Below the pieces are notes generated by a model, which was not told the origin of the DNA, ran no database searches, and was given only the letters and a program-made list of their open reading frames with translations. Of a DNA stretch of 64,000 nt, positions 41,755 through 50,235 are shown piece after piece. Both the position numbers and the translations under genes were made by a program. The stretch lies in NCBI GenBank assembly GCA_002839355.1, contig PGXW01000004.1, positions 30,028 through 94,027 of the forward strand, written 5' to 3'. This DNA comes from Spirochaetae bacterium HGW-Spirochaetae-2. Its GTDB lineage: Bacteria > Spirochaetota > Spirochaetia > Sphaerochaetales > Sphaerochaetaceae. Each line of letters starts with the position of its first letter. The first letter of the stretch is position 1.

Positions 41755-42819
41755 ATGGAGAAACAATCCGTCATAACGACCCGCGAGGAGCTTGAGCGAT
41801 ATTTCGCCCTCACCGAGGACGAAAAGCAGTGGTTCGCATACCACGGCGATACCCTGCCATTCCTGATCAGCCGCTATTTCATCGACTTGATCGACCCTTC
41901 GGACCCCAACGATCCCTTGCGCAAACAAGTCGTTCCCTCCATACGGGAAACGCATATGACAGGACGGGAACACTCCGACCCCTTGCTTGAAGTATCCCAC
42001 TCGGTCTTTCCCCGACTGATCCACCGCTATGCGAACCGGGTCGCCTTTCTCGTCACCGACAGGTGCGCCACCTATTGCCGCCACTGTTTCAGACGGCGGT
42101 TCACCGCCAGCGGATGCACCCATGTTTCCCACAGGGAGCTGGAACAGGTTGCCGAGTATGTCGAACAACACACGGAGGTGAAGGAGATGCTGATCACCGG
42201 TGGCGATCCGCTTACCCTTTCGGATACCCGGTTGGAGACGATCATCTCCATACTCAGGAAAGCAAGACCCGACTTGGTGCTCCGCCTCTGTACCCGGATG
42301 CCGGCAACGTTGCCCGACAGGATTACCGGAAAGCTGGCAACCATGCTGAAGACATATTCGGGAACGGCCATTTTTGTCATGACCCAATTCAACCATCCGC
42401 GTGAAATCACCCCTGCGAGCCGAAAGGCCTTGGCCCGGTTTGTCGATGCAGGTCTCCCGGTAATGAACCAGACAGTACTGCTGCGAGGAGTGAACGACAA
42501 TGTCGGGACCCTTGAGGAACTCATGAACCTGTTGGTTGCGAACCGGGTCAAACCCTACTACCTCTTTCAAGGGGATCTTGTGGGGGGAACCGGACACCTT
42601 CGGGTACCGTTGGAACATGGCCTCGCGTTGGAAGGGCAATTGAGGTCACGCTTGAGTGGACTTGCCATGCCGGTCTATGCGATCGACCTGCCCGAGGGAG
42701 GTGGCAAAGTCCCGCTGGGAGCACGGTATCTCCAAGGTCGCGATACCGATGGAGCCTGGATATTCCATACCCCATCCGGTGGGCGAAGGACCTATCCCGA
42801 CCCTGAAGGGGAAAACTGA
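41755..42819 (+). CDS. epmB: KamA/EpmB-type radical SAM lysine 2,3-aminomutase
   Basis: A 354-residue radical SAM enzyme. The cluster motif is CATYCRHCF (C-x3-C-x2-C), and a PLP-binding region follows, with ITGGDPLTLSD and LRGVNDNV. The length is close to E. coli EpmB (342) and shorter than catabolic KamA (about 416). An EF-P gene and an EpmA homologue lie 1-3 kb away on the other strand, so this enzyme probably makes (R)-beta-lysine for EF-P. Lysine catabolism is a less likely alternative. No ribosome site precedes the ATG, so the message may be leaderless. Confidence 0.87.
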   Translation: MEKQSVITTREELERYFALTEDEKQWFAYHGDTLPFLISRYFIDLIDPSDPNDPLRKQVVPSIRETHMTGREHSDPLLEVSHSVFPRLIHRYANRVAFLVTDRCATYCRHCFRRRFTASGCTHVSHRELEQVAEYVEQHTEVKEMLITGGDPLTLSDTRLETIISILRKARPDLVLRLCTRMPATLPDRITGKLATMLKTYSGTAIFVMTQFNHPREITPASRKALARFVDAGLPVMNQTVLLRGVNDNVGTLEELMNLLVANRVKPYYLFQGDLVGGTGHLRVPLEHGLALEGQLRSRLSGLAMPVYAIDLPEGGGKVPLGARYLQGRDTDGAWIFHTPSGGRRTYPDPEGEN

Positions 42820-42878
42820 GCAAGGAAAGTCAAGAACCGTCTTCTGTGAAATGATACGGTATTCCCGGAGGCTTGGAC

Positions 42879-43772
42879 GTGATAGTTCAGAAAGAACAGA
42901 AACTGGCAGTACAGCGAATGCTCGATCATATCGACTCCCATCTCACCGAACCCATCAGTCTGCGGATGCTTGCCGATGCGGCACAGTATTCACCTTGGCA
43001 TTGTGCGCGAATGTTCAAGGAAGCGACAGGTATGGCTCCCTTCACCTATCTCAGGCACCGACGTTTGAGTGAGGCAGCCAGACGGTTGGGGGAAGGAGGA
43101 GAGCGGATTGTCGATGTGGCATTCGATTTCGTCTTCGATTCCCATGAGGGATTCACCCGGGCATTTTCGCGGCAGTTCGGCATGAGTCCCCAGGAATTTC
43201 GCCAGAAGCTGGCTCGGAACGCGTTCATCAAGCCTCCCCGGTGCCAAACGGATTTGGCGAGAATCACTCAAGGAGAACGTGTCATGAATACGGTGTTTGT
43301 ACAGGTGGTCGAGAGACCAGAGCGGAAAGTGGTCGTGCGATTCGCACAAAAGGCCACCCACTATTTCGAGTATTGCGAGGAAGTCGGTTGCGATGTCTGG
43401 GATATCCTCAGTGGTATCAAGGAGGCGTTGTACGAGCCCATGGGCATGTGGATGCCTGCAAATATGCGAAAGATGGGGATTGGAGAATATGCACAGGGGG
43501 TCGAAGTCCCGCTCGATTATGCGGGGGAGATACCCGCGGGATTCGAGTGCATCGAATTGCCTGAGTGCAAGATGATGGTGTTCCAAGGTCCTCCGTTCGA
43601 GGAAGAACGGTTCGAGGATGCGATCACCGATTTGTGGGAAGTCATGAAAAGCTACGATCCCGGTATCTATGGCTTCACATGGGCCGATGAGGACGGGCCG
43701 CGGTTCCAGTTGGCTCCGTTGGGATATCGCGGTTACATTGAGGCCCGGCCGGTCCGGCAGGTAAATCGCTGA
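42879..43772 (+). CDS. AraC-type regulator fused to a GyrI-like domain
   Basis: A 297-residue regulator of the Rob/SoxS-like type. The N-terminal 110 residues form an AraC DNA-binding domain (LADAAQYSPWHCARMFKEATG, then DVAFDFVFDSHEGFTRAFSRQFG). The C-terminal part (about 135-297) is a GyrI-like small-molecule-binding domain, as in multidrug regulators. GTG 42879 lies 7 bases after CGGAGG; TTG 42873 would be 1 base away. The gene follows the epmB-like gene by 59 bp. Its ligands and targets are unknown. Confidence 0.88.
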   Translation: MIVQKEQKLAVQRMLDHIDSHLTEPISLRMLADAAQYSPWHCARMFKEATGMAPFTYLRHRRLSEAARRLGEGGERIVDVAFDFVFDSHEGFTRAFSRQFGMSPQEFRQKLARNAFIKPPRCQTDLARITQGERVMNTVFVQVVERPERKVVVRFAQKATHYFEYCEEVGCDVWDILSGIKEALYEPMGMWMPANMRKMGIGEYAQGVEVPLDYAGEIPAGFECIELPECKMMVFQGPPFEEERFEDAITDLWEVMKSYDPGIYGFTWADEDGPRFQLAPLGYRGYIEARPVRQVNR

Positions 43773-43808
43773 AAAAAAAGGGGTGGTGCATACGAAATGC
43801 GCCACCCC
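43771..43808 (-). terminator. terminator of the epmA-efp operon (minus strand)
   Basis: GGGGTGGTGCAT and ATGCGCCACCCC pair around ACGAA; on the minus strand the stem is followed by CTTTTTTTTC. Confidence 0.85.
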
Positions 43809-43829
43809 GTCTGTTGCTTGAAAGTTCTG

Positions 43830-44393
43830 TTACTTGTTGACCCGTTCCAAGTATTCCTTGGTTTCGGTGTTGACCAGGATCCGTTCACCCTGCTTGATGA
43901 AGATGGGTACGCGGACGACCAGACCGGTTTCTGTGGTGACGTTCTTTGTCGCACCGGTGACGGTATCACCCTTGACAGCCTCTTCGGCTTCGGCTACTTC
44001 GAAAATGACTTTGGCCGGCACCTGGATATCCAAGGGCTGGTGTTCCCAGAATGTCACACGATAGGTCTCGCCCTCTTTCATGATGAACTGGTAGTCTTCG
44101 AACGAAGTCATGGGGATCTCGATCTGTTCATAGGTCTCGGTCATCATGAAGTGGAAATTTTCGCCATCATTGTAGAGGTATTGGCAGTCGCGGTCTTCGA
44201 CTGTGATATCTTCTGCGTTGTCCTGGCTCTTCATGGTCTCGCGGAGAGTCTGCCCGGTTGCAGGGCTCTTGAGCTTGAGCCGAACGAAAGCGGAACCTTT
44301 TCCAGGATTCACGAATTCTCTTTCCACGCAGATGAAGGGCTGACCCTTTATCAACAGCGCAGTCCCTTTGTCTATTTGACCTGCTTTAATCAT
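43830..44393 (-). CDS. efp: translation elongation factor P
   Basis: A 187-residue EF-P of normal length. It helps ribosomes form peptide bonds at proline runs. The modified Lys is expected at Lys32 in the tip loop FVNPGKGSAFV (equivalent to Lys34 of E. coli in PGKGQAF), where EpmA attaches beta-lysine. The rest shows the family pattern LKSPATGQTLRETMKSQD and the C-terminal TGLVVRVPIFIKQGERI. It is encoded 35 bp after epmA on the minus strand, so they form an operon. An AGG lies 6-7 bases before the ATG. Confidence 0.95.
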   Translation of the reverse strand: MIKAGQIDKGTALLIKGQPFICVEREFVNPGKGSAFVRLKLKSPATGQTLRETMKSQDNAEDITVEDRDCQYLYNDGENFHFMMTETYEQIEIPMTSFEDYQFIMKEGETYRVTFWEHQPLDIQVPAKVIFEVAEAEEAVKGDTVTGATKNVTTETGLVVRVPIFIKQGERILVNTETKEYLERVNK

Positions 44394-44427
44394 TATATAC
44401 CTCGTAAATGTTGCGAAATCGGCATCA

Positions 44428-45417
44428 TCAGCCGTCGGCCATCATATCAGAAACGTTAAATAAAATCAAATCCCCAATCGTCTTGTGTCTTCCCTGCAAC
44501 ATGAGCAGGCGGTCGATGCCCATGGCGACTCCCGAACACTGGGGGAAGGATGCATCGAATATCTCCGGGAAGCGTGTATCGATATCGGGAATGACCTCGC
44601 CCGACACGGACCGCTGGTTGGCAAGAATCGCATATTGCTCGCGATAATATGCCTCGACTTTGGCTTTATCACGTTCTTCATCGTAACAATTGGCCAGCTC
44701 TATGCCTCCAGCGTACAATTCCCAGCGTCGTCGGTACGGCCGGCCGGGAATCTCCTTCGCCAGGCAGACGATCTGCTTGGGGTACTCGCACAGGACCAGC
44801 GGTCTGTCCTGCGGGAGGTTGGGTTCGACGAAGTTGAGGAATATCCTATTGAAGGTCTCCTCCCAACTTTCGGGCTGTGCAGGAACGCTCAAGCCAAGCC
44901 TAGTCGCTTCCTTGCGTAATGCCGCAACCGATTGGGTGGTGTCGAGGTCGAATTGCGCATACCGCTTGCAGGCCTCGGCAACCGTCATCCTGCGAAATGG
45001 GGGAAGGACGGATTCGGGTGTTCCGGCGAGTGCGGTCCGCACAACCAACTCTTCGGTGATAGCTATGGAATCCTCGTCGTCGGCACCGACCGTATAGTAC
45101 TCGAGCATGGTGAATTCGGGGTTGTGGTAGCTGCCGATCTGCTCTCGGTTGCGAAAACAATGGGAGAACTGGTAGATGTTCCGTTTGGTCTCGGCGATGA
45201 TCCGTTTCATATGCACTTCGGGGGAAGGCACGAGGTACAGCTCCCTGGATCCGTGGAACTCGCTGATATATTGGGTCGCGAAATTGGCGATGGTCGGTTC
45301 GGGAATGAGGTGCGTCGATAGGATGGGTGTCGAGACTTCGAGGTAGTCGTTATCGGCGAACCACGAACGCATTGTGCGTAGCAATTCGCTACGTTCCCCT
45401 ATGGCTTGGATATTCAT
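44428..45417 (-). CDS. epmA: EF-P beta-lysine ligase (EpmA/PoxA/GenX)
   Basis: A 329-residue class II lysyl-tRNA synthetase paralogue without the N-terminal anticodon-binding domain, which marks it as EpmA (325 residues in E. coli) rather than LysRS. Class II motifs are LEVSTPILS (motif 1), FSHCFRNREQIGSYHNPEFTML (motif 2 region) and SGVAMGIDRLLML (motif 3). It activates (R)-beta-lysine and attaches it to EF-P Lys32. ATG 45417 is taken as start since the frame before it overlaps the divergent mnmE region. It is followed by efp. Confidence 0.93.
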   Translation of the reverse strand: MNIQAIGERSELLRTMRSWFADNDYLEVSTPILSTHLIPEPTIANFATQYISEFHGSRELYLVPSPEVHMKRIIAETKRNIYQFSHCFRNREQIGSYHNPEFTMLEYYTVGADDEDSIAITEELVVRTALAGTPESVLPPFRRMTVAEACKRYAQFDLDTTQSVAALRKEATRLGLSVPAQPESWEETFNRIFLNFVEPNLPQDRPLVLCEYPKQIVCLAKEIPGRPYRRRWELYAGGIELANCYDEERDKAKVEAYYREQYAILANQRSVSGEVIPDIDTRFPEIFDASFPQCSGVAMGIDRLLMLQGRHKTIGDLILFNVSDMMADG

Positions 45418-45463
45418 GCGGCGACTATACTCCGTGATGGTATCCTTTGTAAAGGAACATGAT

Positions 45464-45496
45464 ATGGACACGGCTCCATCGCTTCCGTATACTTGA
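45464..45496 (+). CDS. possible 10-residue leader ORF before mnmE
   Basis: AAAGGA (45451-45456) lies 7 bases before ATG 45464, which opens MDTAPSLPYT and stops at TGA 45494-45496. mnmE starts 4 bases later without a good ribosome site of its own, so the small ORF could couple or tune mnmE translation. Chance remains possible, as no codon bias can be judged at this length. Confidence 0.3.
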   Translation: MDTAPSLPYT

Positions 45497-45500
45497 GCGG

Positions 45501-46868
45501 ATGAACGGATACACATACGATACCGAAGATATGATATTTGCCCTTGCAACTCCCTGGGGAACCAGCGCCCTCGCGGTCGTTCGCGTCTCGGGGCCAGGGT
45601 GCATAGGTGCATTGCAACGTATATTCTCGAGACCGGAGGCTTTGGGCAAGAGCGATTCCCACATGTTGTTGCATGGGGATCTGATCGAGGTACAGTCCAG
45701 GCAGGCTGTGGATGAGGTCCTTCTTTCGATATTTCGGGAGGGCAGGGGCTTTACCGGTGAAGAGAGCATAGAGATTTCCTGCCACGGCAGCATGGCCGGG
45801 GTAGAGTCGATATTCGCCTTGCTCAAACAGGTGGGAATGCGGCCGGCATCACCTGGAGAATTCACATTCCGTGCGTTCATGCATGGGAAAATGGACCTCA
45901 CACGGGCCGAAGCGGTCATGGAGATAGTTTCCTCACAATCGAAATTGGCCCACTCGCTGGCTTTGGGACGGTTGGAGGGGAACCTGTTCGCGTTGATCGA
46001 AGAGATCAAGCAGCAAGTCCTGCATGCGCTGAGTGTAGTGGAAGTACAGCTCGATTACGCCGAGGACGAGATTTCCGGCGACGTCGATTTCCCCTTCACT
46101 TTGGTACAAGAGGCCAAGGGGCGTGTCGACACACTCCTCGGTACCTACGAGATAGGCAAATTGTACGGCGAAGGAGCCCGGATCGTCTTGACCGGTTCCA
46201 CCAATGCCGGCAAGTCGACCTTGTTCAACCTGTTGCTCAAGGAAGACCGCTCGATCGTCTCCGATGTGCATGGAACGACACGGGATTTCATCGAATCCAA
46301 GACGGTCTTGGACGGTATTCCGGTGCGCCTCTACGATACGGCCGGATTGCGTGACTCCATCGACTTGGTCGAGCAGGAGGGGATACGCAGGACACGCCGG
46401 TTGCTCGGTGAGGCCGATCTCATCCTGTTGATGCTGGACGGTACCGAACACGACGAGCAGTCGGTGATGCAACACCACGACCTGTTGCGCGATCCTCGCT
46501 GTATCGTCGTGTGGAACAAGACCGACCTTACCGACAGGAAACCCCTTGCCGGCAGTTATCCGCTCAGCGCCAAACGGGGAGAGGGATTCTCTGCCCTGCG
46601 TGATGAAATGGTCGCGCGCTTGCGCAAGGATGCGAAACGACCCGACGGTCAGGATGTGGTAGTCGAATCGGCCAGGCAACATGACGAGCTGGTCCGTGCC
46701 CACGGGGCATTGGATAGGGCTCTGGTCCTTGCACACGAGGAGGTCCCCCTCGATATCGTGGCAGTAGAGTTGGGCGAGGCGCTCGAAGCCCTCGGCACAC
46801 TCACCGGAGAAGTTGCTTCGGCCGATATCCTCGAAAAGATATTCAGTGGATTCTGTGTAGGTAAATAA
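45501..46868 (+). CDS. mnmE: tRNA modification GTPase MnmE
   Basis: A 455-residue GTPase that with MnmG builds the 5-(carboxymethyl)aminomethyl group on wobble uridine of certain tRNAs. The N-terminal domain (about 1-120) starts DTEDMIFALATPWGTSALAV. The G domain has GSTNAGKSTLFN (G1), DTAGLRD (G3) and VWNKTDL (G4). It ends FCVGK, the conserved C-x-G-K motif. ATG 45501 matches where family members start; a preceding 10-residue leader ORF (45464-45496) has the better ribosome site. It is 1 base from mnmG. Confidence 0.95.
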   Translation: MNGYTYDTEDMIFALATPWGTSALAVVRVSGPGCIGALQRIFSRPEALGKSDSHMLLHGDLIEVQSRQAVDEVLLSIFREGRGFTGEESIEISCHGSMAGVESIFALLKQVGMRPASPGEFTFRAFMHGKMDLTRAEAVMEIVSSQSKLAHSLALGRLEGNLFALIEEIKQQVLHALSVVEVQLDYAEDEISGDVDFPFTLVQEAKGRVDTLLGTYEIGKLYGEGARIVLTGSTNAGKSTLFNLLLKEDRSIVSDVHGTTRDFIESKTVLDGIPVRLYDTAGLRDSIDLVEQEGIRRTRRLLGEADLILLMLDGTEHDEQSVMQHHDLLRDPRCIVVWNKTDLTDRKPLAGSYPLSAKRGEGFSALRDEMVARLRKDAKRPDGQDVVVESARQHDELVRAHGALDRALVLAHEEVPLDIVAVELGEALEALGTLTGEVASADILEKIFSGFCVGK

Positions 46869-46869
46869 T

Positions 46870-48687
46870 ATGGATTACGATGCGATAGTCATTGGAGCCG
46901 GGCATGCCGGCATAGAGGCCGCCTTGGCCCTTTCCCGGCTCGGGTACTCGACAATTCTGGTCACCCAAAGTCTGGATGCGATTGGAAGACTCTCCTGCAA
47001 TCCGGCTGTCGGCGGCTTGGCCAAGGGCAACCTGGTCCGTGAAGTGGATGCGCTGGGTGGTGAGATGGCACACCTGATCGACAAGTCGATGATCCAGTTC
47101 CGCGTGCTCAACCGAAGGCGAGGACCTGCGGTGCAGGCCCCCCGTGCCCAGGCGGACAAGTTCACCTACCATCGGGAGGCCAAGGAGACACTGGAAGGCC
47201 AAAGCGGCCTTGCACTCTTCCAAGATACCGTTGTCGATATCCTCTTGGATGCCACCGGTCACCAAATTATTGGTGTGAAGACGGAAAGGGGACATCAGAT
47301 ATCCTGCCGCGTGGTGGTGCTCACGACCGGAACCTTCATGGATGGTAAAATTTTCATCGGGGAATACGAGGCTTCATCGGGACGTTTGGGAGAACCGGCG
47401 GCCATGGGGTTGGGAACAGCATTGCGGGAAAAGGGGTTCACGGTCGGTCGGTTGAAGACCGGAACTCCTGCACGGGTACGAAAGTCGTCGATCGATTTCG
47501 ATGCCATGGTCGAACAACCCGGTGACGAGATCATGATGCCGTTTTCTTTCGACTACGATACGATCGACAGACCCTCCATGCAGTGCCATATCACGTGGAC
47601 GAATGGCGAGACCCACCGCATCATCCAGGAGAATATCCACCGTTCGCCACTCTACGGGGGGAAGATTGTCGGCAAGGGTCCCCGCTATTGTCCGTCGATC
47701 GAAGACAAGGTTGTCCGGTTTCCCGACCGGGAGCGGCACCAGATCTTCGTCGAGCCCGAAGGTGTGGGAACCGAGGAGATGTATCTCAACGGTATGAGCT
47801 CCTCGTTGCCCGAGGATGTGCAAGCCGATTTCATCCACTCGATCCGGGGTCTCGAACATGCGCAGATCATGCGTCCTGCCTATGCGGTCGAATACGACTA
47901 TCTCGATCCGTTGCAACTGTTCCCCTCCTTGGAGACCAAGCGGGTCGCAAACCTGTTCGTCGCCGGACAGACGAACGGAACCAGCGGATACGAGGAGGCA
48001 GCCTGTCAGGGTTTGATCGCTGGCATTAACGCAGCCCAGAAACTCGCGGGCCATCCTCCGTTGATCCTGGACCGCACAGAGTCGTATACGGGAGTGCTTA
48101 TCGACGACCTGGTGACCAAGGGAACGAAGGAGCCGTACCGGATGTTCACGTCGCGGGCCGAGTACCGCTTGAACATGCGCCATGACAGCGCCGACCAGCG
48201 ACTCACACCGAAAGGCCATGCGATCGGGTTGAAGAGCCAGCAATCCATGGACCGGTTGCAGGTGAAGCTGGAAAAGATCGACATGGTCAAGCAGTTGTTG
48301 GAACACCATAAGATCGAGGGAAAGCGGGCGATCGACCTGCTGCGGAAACCGGAAATAAGTATCGGGGATCTGGTCGAGGGGGTTCCACAGCTGGAGGAAT
48401 TCCACCAGAATATTCGATACCAGGCTGAGCTCGATATCAAATATGCGGGGTATGTGAAACGGCAGGACCGCCAGGTCGATCGGTATGTGCGCATGGAGCG
48501 CATCGCTATTCCCCCCGATTTCGATTATGATGCTGTCGATGGCCTCTCAATGGAGTCTCGAGAGAAATTCAAGGCTGTACAGCCTGTTTCAGTCGGTCAA
48601 GCCGGTCGTATTTCCGGTGTTAGGACTAGTGATCTGGCGATACTCATGGTGGTTCTGGCCAGGAAAGGAAAGCATAGGGATGCGTGA
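46870..48687 (+). CDS. mnmG: tRNA uridine 5-carboxymethylaminomethyl modification enzyme MnmG
   Basis: A 605-residue FAD enzyme, the MnmE partner (GidA). The N-terminus has the dinucleotide motif VIGAGHAGIEAALALSRLG. Family blocks follow: CNPAVGGLAKGNLVREVDALGG, FMDGKIFIGEY and GYEEAACQGLIAGINAA. The C-terminal part has TSRAEYRLNMRHDSADQRL. It is a little shorter than most MnmG (about 630). One base separates it from mnmE, and rsmG overlaps its end by 8 bases. Confidence 0.96.
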   Translation: MDYDAIVIGAGHAGIEAALALSRLGYSTILVTQSLDAIGRLSCNPAVGGLAKGNLVREVDALGGEMAHLIDKSMIQFRVLNRRRGPAVQAPRAQADKFTYHREAKETLEGQSGLALFQDTVVDILLDATGHQIIGVKTERGHQISCRVVVLTTGTFMDGKIFIGEYEASSGRLGEPAAMGLGTALREKGFTVGRLKTGTPARVRKSSIDFDAMVEQPGDEIMMPFSFDYDTIDRPSMQCHITWTNGETHRIIQENIHRSPLYGGKIVGKGPRYCPSIEDKVVRFPDRERHQIFVEPEGVGTEEMYLNGMSSSLPEDVQADFIHSIRGLEHAQIMRPAYAVEYDYLDPLQLFPSLETKRVANLFVAGQTNGTSGYEEAACQGLIAGINAAQKLAGHPPLILDRTESYTGVLIDDLVTKGTKEPYRMFTSRAEYRLNMRHDSADQRLTPKGHAIGLKSQQSMDRLQVKLEKIDMVKQLLEHHKIEGKRAIDLLRKPEISIGDLVEGVPQLEEFHQNIRYQAELDIKYAGYVKRQDRQVDRYVRMERIAIPPDFDYDAVDGLSMESREKFKAVQPVSVGQAGRISGVRTSDLAILMVVLARKGKHRDA

Positions 48688-49375
48688 CATTTCGCAAGAC
48701 ATGCAGGTACTGCAGGAAGGCATGGCGAAACTGGGTCTTCAACTCGAGGGTAGTCAGGAACTGCAATTCGCCAGCTATATCCGGGAGATATACCTGTTCA
48801 ACGACACCTATCGGTTGGTGGGTGCAGAGGGTCGCGAATTCATTGTGAAGCATCTGCTCGATTCGCTTTCCGCGGTTTCCTATTTCAGGGAATTGCTTGC
48901 CTCTTCGTCTTCCCAAGTACGCATGTGCGATGTCGGTTCCGGTGCGGGATTACCGGGAATTCCCTTGGCCATCATGCTCCGCGATACGCCGATTTCCCTA
49001 ATCGAGCGGTCGGGACGACGGGCGGGATTCCTACGGAACGCCATGGCTCTTTGTAACCTTGACAGTCGTCTGGAGGTTATTGAGAGAGACCTGTCCGAAG
49101 TGGACGCCCGTTTCGGTGTCGTCACGTTCAGGGCATTTCACCCGTTGACCGATATAATCAGGCCTGTCGGCGCTATTCTTGCCGAAGGCGGTTCGGTCTG
49201 TGCCTACAAGGGCCGAACGGATTCTCTAGGAGAAGAGCTTGCGGCGGTCGGTACCCTGGTTGAAGAGGGGAAAGGTGGGAGTGTCTTGGGGTGGCATCAT
49301 ACGATTGTGCCGCTCGAGGTACCGTTTCTCGAGGCTTCCCGGAATTTGTGCGTGCTGCAAAAGATAACCAGGTGA
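48680..49375 (+). CDS. rsmG: 16S rRNA (guanine527-N7)-methyltransferase RsmG
   Basis: A 231-residue SAM enzyme (GidB). The SAM motif CDVGSGAGLPGIPLAIML is near residue 80, followed by SLIERSGRRAGFLRNAM and a C-terminal VCAYKGR block, all typical. It modifies G527 of 16S rRNA; loss in other bacteria gives low-level streptomycin resistance. ATG 48680 overlaps the mnmG stop by 8 bases, and GATAGGG-like purines precede it. The order mnmE-mnmG-rsmG is a classic arrangement near replication origins. Confidence 0.95.
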   Translation: MRDISQDMQVLQEGMAKLGLQLEGSQELQFASYIREIYLFNDTYRLVGAEGREFIVKHLLDSLSAVSYFRELLASSSSQVRMCDVGSGAGLPGIPLAIMLRDTPISLIERSGRRAGFLRNAMALCNLDSRLEVIERDLSEVDARFGVVTFRAFHPLTDIIRPVGAILAEGGSVCAYKGRTDSLGEELAAVGTLVEEGKGGSVLGWHHTIVPLEVPFLEASRNLCVLQKITR

Positions 49376-49398
49376 TCCATGACAAGGGGTGGTAGGGA

Positions 49399-50214
49399 AT
49401 GAACAGTACCGTGTCGGCATTCGAGGGGATAGTCTTGGGGTTCGTCCAGGGATTGACAGAATTCCTCCCGGTCTCGAGTTCAGGCCACCTGGTACTGGTC
49501 CGCGACTACTTCGCTATCGGTCAAGTTCCCTTGCTGTTCGATGTCCTGCTCCACGTAGCTACGCTATTCGTCATAATCTACCACTATCGGGTATTGGTCC
49601 TGCGCCTTATCATGGCGGCCTTTCGCTTTGTGGCAAAACGGAGTAGGCCGGAAGATGCCGACGACTTGCGTTTGATCGCGGTTGTCCTGGGGGCGACGAT
49701 ATTGACTGTCGCCGTCGCCTTGGCCATCCGCATCGGCGGTCTGGATAGCGAATCGAGACGTTCGGTTTCCGTGGCGATGTTGCTGACCGCAGTCCTGCTT
49801 GCGACAACCGCATGGGTCGGAAAGGTGGTTCGTCCCACCGGAACCTATACGTGGTTGCAGATGCTGGTCACCGGTATCGCCCAAGGGTTCGGGACCCTGG
49901 CGGGCATATCACGCTCTGGAATCACCCTGACCGCTTCCCTCTGGTCGGGTATGCAACGGGAAAGGGCAGGAGAGTATACCTTCATCCTATCCATCCCGGC
50001 GGTACTTGGGGCCTTGGTCCTCACTCTGGCCGATGACCAGGTATCACACATTTCCATCGGGTTCTTGCCGACCGCCCTCGGGTGCGCCGCAGCCTTCCTG
50101 ACCGGGCTCGTAGCCTTGCGGTTGTTGCTGTGGATGGTCAAGAATGCCCGTCTGTGGTATTTCAGTTTCTATTTGGCGGCACTCGGGTTGTTTGGATTGT
50201 TCGTAAAGGTATAA
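49399..50214 (+). CDS. uppP: undecaprenyl-diphosphatase (UppP/BacA)
   Basis: A 271-residue membrane enzyme that recycles undecaprenyl diphosphate for peptidoglycan and other wall polymers. The two catalytic blocks are EGIVLGFVQGLTEFLPVSSS-GHLVLVRDY (Glu and Ser motif) and GISRSGITLTASLWSG. About eight membrane helices are present. Its presence means lipid-linked wall-precursor recycling, even if the host is an atypically walled spirochaete. GGTAGGG is near the ATG. It lies 23 bp after rsmG and 21 bp before ftsK. Confidence 0.95.
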   Translation: MNSTVSAFEGIVLGFVQGLTEFLPVSSSGHLVLVRDYFAIGQVPLLFDVLLHVATLFVIIYHYRVLVLRLIMAAFRFVAKRSRPEDADDLRLIAVVLGATILTVAVALAIRIGGLDSESRRSVSVAMLLTAVLLATTAWVGKVVRPTGTYTWLQMLVTGIAQGFGTLAGISRSGITLTASLWSGMQRERAGEYTFILSIPAVLGALVLTLADDQVSHISIGFLPTALGCAAAFLTGLVALRLLLWMVKNARLWYFSFYLAALGLFGLFVKV

Positions 50215-50235
50215 GATATGGAAGGAGGAATCGGT

